From CAZNPL01 sp964574815 (GTDB lineage: Bacteria > Planctomycetota > Phycisphaerae > UBA1845), in the NCBI GenBank assembly GCA_964574815.1, contig CAZNPL010000026.1:1-64000 (forward strand): a DNA stretch of 64,000 nt, in the 5' to 3' direction. The notes under the pieces are model-generated. The model was not told where the DNA came from. It ran no database searches and was given only the letters and a program-made list of their open reading frames with translations. Shown in pieces: positions 61,294-64,000 of this stretch. Each line of letters begins with the position of its first letter. Position 1 is the first letter of the stretch. Both the position numbers and the translations under genes were made by a program.

Positions 61294-62853
61294 TCACCGT
61301 ATGGTTGAACCGCTCGCGATTGAGCGTGCCAGCCCCTCCACGAGACCAAGCCCGCGGACAACCTTAAACTCTACCTCCCGCGACAGGTCGATGATCTGGT
61401 CCGTCGGTTTTCCATCAGCACCCAACTCCGCGACGACCGGGCGCGTGTGCATCCCGGGATTCGCGCGGACCACGCGCCCGACGACGCCGTTGTCGAGTTC
61501 TACGTCGCTCCCGACGGGAAATACTGATACGCAGTCCAAGAACGCACGCAGGACGGTCCGATCCAGTCGGCCGCGACGGCCCTCGGCGAGCAGCTCCTTT
61601 ACGGCATCATGGGGACGCTTCGCCGGGCGATGCGGGCGTGGCCGTACCATGGCACAGTAGGCGTCGGCGACAGCCACAATCTTGGCGAATGGATGCGTGG
61701 TCGTGCCGAACCTGTGCCGCGGATAACCGCTGCCATCGATCCGTTCGTGTACCTGGTAGCCAATGAACCTGGCTTCTATGGGCAGCCCCCCGACTCGTTC
61801 CAGGAACTCGAGGGTGTAGATCGGATGGCGGCGAACCTCGGTCAGTTCCACAGGCGTGAGCCGACGCGGTGCGAGCCGGATCTCCGAAGGCACCTGGAGC
61901 ATGCCCACGTCCTGAAACATGGCGCCCAATCCGATGGTCAGAAGTTGCTCGCGACTTACGCCGAGCTGAGCCGCCGTCGTCATGCTCATTAGAGCGACGT
62001 TCACGCAGTGGTGGAACAGGTACTCGCCAAGCGCTTTCTGCATGCTCATGATCGTCGAAAGCAGATCGCAATCCAGCGTGAGCATGTCGATGAAATCGCC
62101 GATGAACCCGCGCGCCTGGTCCCCAGACGCCGTCCCTCCCTGTTGGACAGTTTCGCAAAGGTTTGCAAGGACCGAACTCGCCGCTACGTGTTGCTCGAGG
62201 CCACGCCGGCTCTCGAGCCACAACTTTTCGAGCGGTAACCGGGCCTGCTTGCTCGGTCCCGCCGCCGCGCCAAGCGGAAGTTGTTTTTTCAGGTCAGCCG
62301 AAAGGAGTTCATCGATCTGTCGGCGCGCAAGGCCTTCGGTAACATCGGCGTTGTGCGAGTCGGCGGGAGGCTGCAGCCGCACCGTCTTGATCCTGCGCTG
62401 CCGCAGCAGGAGCAGGAAGCGCGAGGTGACCTGCCTCCCGGCCGCCAGGAGCAAAACACCGCTCTGGTCGTAGATGTCATGGGAGAGATACATTCCCAGC
62501 CGTAACACGTCGACATTCACGTCGCCGGGTTCAATCTGGGCAGGCTTGTCCGGCGATTCAACGGCGCGGTCTTCAAGGTTGGCGGTAGAGGCCGCGTGCG
62601 ACCCCTGCCCGCCGACAGAGTGTTCAGCGGGTTCGCGCGCCTCGTCGGGCCAGTCGTCGCCTCCGTAAAGGCCAGTAACGACTCGTGCCCCGAGCTTGTT
62701 GATACCCGGCTCGGATAGCTCGGTGCCTGCCGGAATAAGGACTCGTCCCGCCTCGTCACGCAACGCACCCGGCAGACGGAGTCCGGGGCGAATGAGATTG
62801 CTCGGAATTCGTTTCAGCACGGCCAACCTCGAGAAAGGCGCGTTTCCGACCAT
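61294..62853 (-). CDS. Degenerate HD-GYP domain protein
   Basis: 519 residues. The N-terminal 200 residues are not recognised. The C-terminal HD-GYP-like domain (about 270-420) keeps His282, DGSGYP (373-378) and Asp397, but the metal-binding HD pair is Gln314-Asp315 (MFQDVGM instead of HDIGK), and the HHE motif is VHE. Hydrolysis of cyclic di-GMP is therefore doubtful; it may bind the nucleotide as an effector. ATG 62853 fits the better start; the frame continues to 62931. It is convergent with otsA, 4 bp apart. Confidence 0.82.
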   Translation of the reverse strand: MVGNAPFSRLAVLKRIPSNLIRPGLRLPGALRDEAGRVLIPAGTELSEPGINKLGARVVTGLYGGDDWPDEAREPAEHSVGGQGSHAASTANLEDRAVESPDKPAQIEPGDVNVDVLRLGMYLSHDIYDQSGVLLLAAGRQVTSRFLLLLRQRRIKTVRLQPPADSHNADVTEGLARRQIDELLSADLKKQLPLGAAAGPSKQARLPLEKLWLESRRGLEQHVAASSVLANLCETVQQGGTASGDQARGFIGDFIDMLTLDCDLLSTIMSMQKALGEYLFHHCVNVALMSMTTAAQLGVSREQLLTIGLGAMFQDVGMLQVPSEIRLAPRRLTPVELTEVRRHPIYTLEFLERVGGLPIEARFIGYQVHERIDGSGYPRHRFGTTTHPFAKIVAVADAYCAMVRPRPHRPAKRPHDAVKELLAEGRRGRLDRTVLRAFLDCVSVFPVGSDVELDNGVVGRVVRANPGMHTRPVVAELGADGKPTDQIIDLSREVEFKVVRGLGLVEGLARSIASGSTIR

Positions 62854-63199
62854 GTCCCCGCCCGTGCATTTCCTTCGGCTGGAAAAAGGAGTGACTGAAT
62901 TGAAGCGGCGCCCTAAGCACGGCCGGGCCATAGTGCCGAACCGATGGGAGGGCGCGCGACCACCCGACAGAGAACGTGCCAGCCGTCAACGCGGTTACCG
63001 GACACTTCGCACCCGCAGGGCTCAACCAAGCCGGCGGTTCAATGATCCTCGTTGCCCGAAAGGAAAGTGGCCCGCCTAAGCGTCATTCCCGACCGCGTTC
63101 GAACGCAAAGCCGGAAAGCTCTACTTATCGGCATCTGGTCGTCACGGCGGCGTACGCATGACCACGACGCGTCCGCGTGGCAAACGCGGTGCAAGCCCC

Positions 63200-63205
63200 T
63201 ATAAT
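63200..63205 (+). promoter_or_regulatory. Consensus -10 of the aminotransferase
   Basis: TATAAT with a poor -35 (TGGCAA, 16-bp spacer). 60 bp before the start codon. Confidence 0.45.
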
Positions 63206-63233
63206 CATTTTCTGTCGGGTCGGCGCCCGATGT

Positions 63234-63245
63234 TTACACGTGTAA
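63234..63245. promoter_or_regulatory. Perfect 12-bp palindrome, candidate operator
   Basis: TTACACGTGTAA, between the -10 and the start codon of the aminotransferase gene, where a bound repressor would block transcription. Confidence 0.45.
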
Positions 63246-63264
63246 CTGAAAGCGGAGATCACTC

Positions 63265-64000
63265 GTGCCAGCGCTGAATCCCACACCACGCATTCTCATG
63301 GGCCCCGGGCCGAGCAACCTGCACCCGCGCGTGTTGCGCGCCATGGCCACGCCGCTGGTCGGTCATCTCGATCCGCAGTTCCTCCAAATCATGGATGAGC
63401 TGCGCGACATGCTTCGACAGATATTCAAGACCAAGAACGAACTGACCTTCGCCGTCTCGGCCACCGGCAGCGCCGGCATGGAGGCGTGCATGGTCAACCT
63501 GCTCGAACCGGGCGACGAAGCGATTGTTTGCGTCAACGGGGTGTTCGGGAACCGCATGAGTGACATCGTCGAGCGCTGCGGCGCGAAGCTCACACGCGTG
63601 GATGCCGAGTGGGGCCGGCCTATCGATCCCGAGAAGGTCGGCGCAGCCCTTCAAAGCTGCCGGCCCAAGCTGGTCGCAATCGTCCACGCGGAAACATCGA
63701 CCGGCGTGCATCAACCGCTCGAGGAAATCGGCCGGCAGGTGCACGAGGCCGGCGCCCTGTTCGTCGTGGACGTCGTGACCTCGCTGGGCGGCGTAGACGT
63801 TCGCGTCGATGAATGGGGCATCGACGCCGTCTACAGCGGCACACAGAAATGTCTCAGCGCGCCACCGGGACTGTCGCCGGTGTCGTTCGGCGCGCGAGCG
63901 ATGGAGGCCATCGACCGCCGCGAACACAAGGTGCAAAGCTGGTATCTGGACGCCGGTATGCTGCGGCAGTACTGGGGCGCCGAGCGGGCCTATCACCACA
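63265..64000 (+). CDS. Class V aminotransferase, alanine-glyoxylate type (3' end missing)
   Basis: The first 245 codons of a gene cut by the window edge. Start GTG 63265 with GGAG upstream. Class V aminotransferase features: RILMGPGPSNLHPRVLRAM, HLDPQFLQIMDELR, SATGSAGMEACMVNLLEPGD, HAETSTGVHQPL and the PLP lysine in YSGTQKCLSAPPG. It transfers amino groups between alanine or serine and glyoxylate or pyruvate. A typical member is about 380 residues, so roughly a third is off the right end. Confidence 0.92.
   Translation, partial: MPALNPTPRILMGPGPSNLHPRVLRAMATPLVGHLDPQFLQIMDELRDMLRQIFKTKNELTFAVSATGSAGMEACMVNLLEPGDEAIVCVNGVFGNRMSDIVERCGAKLTRVDAEWGRPIDPEKVGAALQSCRPKLVAIVHAETSTGVHQPLEEIGRQVHEAGALFVVDVVTSLGGVDVRVDEWGIDAVYSGTQKCLSAPPGLSPVSFGARAMEAIDRREHKVQSWYLDAGMLRQYWGAERAYHH

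Larger units (their letters stand above)
62854..63264. other. 411-bp intergenic region between HD-GYP and aminotransferase genes
   Basis: No gene found. It contains a candidate -10 and a perfect palindrome in front of the aminotransferase (listed separately). No copy of the shared module. Confidence 0.45.

Overview
The window is high-GC, gene-dense DNA from a Gram-negative-type bacterium. Several products carry lipoprotein or export signals, and the repertoire (encapsulin with encapsulated ferritin, di-heme CxxCH proteins, many short CBS/BON/DUF proteins, degenerate short repeats between genes) would fit a planctomycete-like or similar environmental lineage. That placement is inference: there is no rRNA or other marker gene here. 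I found no tRNA, rRNA, CRISPR array or insertion sequence.

Layout. 1-5 kb: leftward set running CDP-alcohol phosphatidyltransferase, DUF2267, a ribosome-hibernation-like protein, a CBS protein, an SDR and a hypothetical. 5-6.5 kb: exported protein plus Fpg. 6.6-15.9 kb (leftward): DUF72, pyruvate dehydrogenase E2 and E1, metallo-hydrolase, four-rhodanese lipoprotein, secondary alcohol dehydrogenase, DUF2934. 16-23 kb (rightward): six-BON protein, CPA2 antiporter, PEP synthase, GAPDH, membrane protein. 23-28 kb: CBS protein and a kaiC-kaiB-histidine kinase cassette. 28-36 kb (leftward): second six-BON protein, di-heme peroxidase-like protein, STAS protein, ligA, polX, dodecin. 36-39 kb: UPF0182 membrane protein. 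39-48.5 kb (leftward): complete N-type ATPase operon (atpDCQRBEFAG) followed by a CPH-type metal ATPase. 48.6-54.6 kb (leftward): FNT channel, Do-like protease, encapsulin plus ferritin cargo, M50 protease, proline-rich protein. 54.7-61.3 kb (rightward): CaCA exchanger, PP2C phosphatase, OmpR-type response regulator and kinase, CsbD, trehalose-6-phosphate synthase. Then a degenerate HD-GYP protein and a truncated aminotransferase at the right edge.

Main result. Sixteen intergenic regions carry the same 53-bp promoter module in the right orientation upstream of a gene or operon: TTACR, then TTCA at offset 10, TCA at 22, TCAG at 33 and a -10-like hexamer at about 47. The three TCA half-sites are 11 bp apart and the last sits about 10 bp upstream of the -10, with no good -35. 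This is the geometry of activators of the OmpR/PhoB family. The module precedes the N-ATPase, PDH, ppsA-gap, alcohol dehydrogenase, both BON proteins, the di-heme protein, dodecin, UPF0182, Do-protease, CsbD-otsA, PP2C and others. Three divergent intergenic regions carry one copy facing each way.

Taken together, the island looks like one co-ordinated regulon for survival under low energy or stress: ribosome hibernation, ion-motive ATPase, fermentative/gluconeogenic carbon flow, trehalose, envelope BON/protease functions, metal export. The KaiBC-kinase cassette, the encapsulin pair and polX-ligA lie inside the island but do not carry the module.
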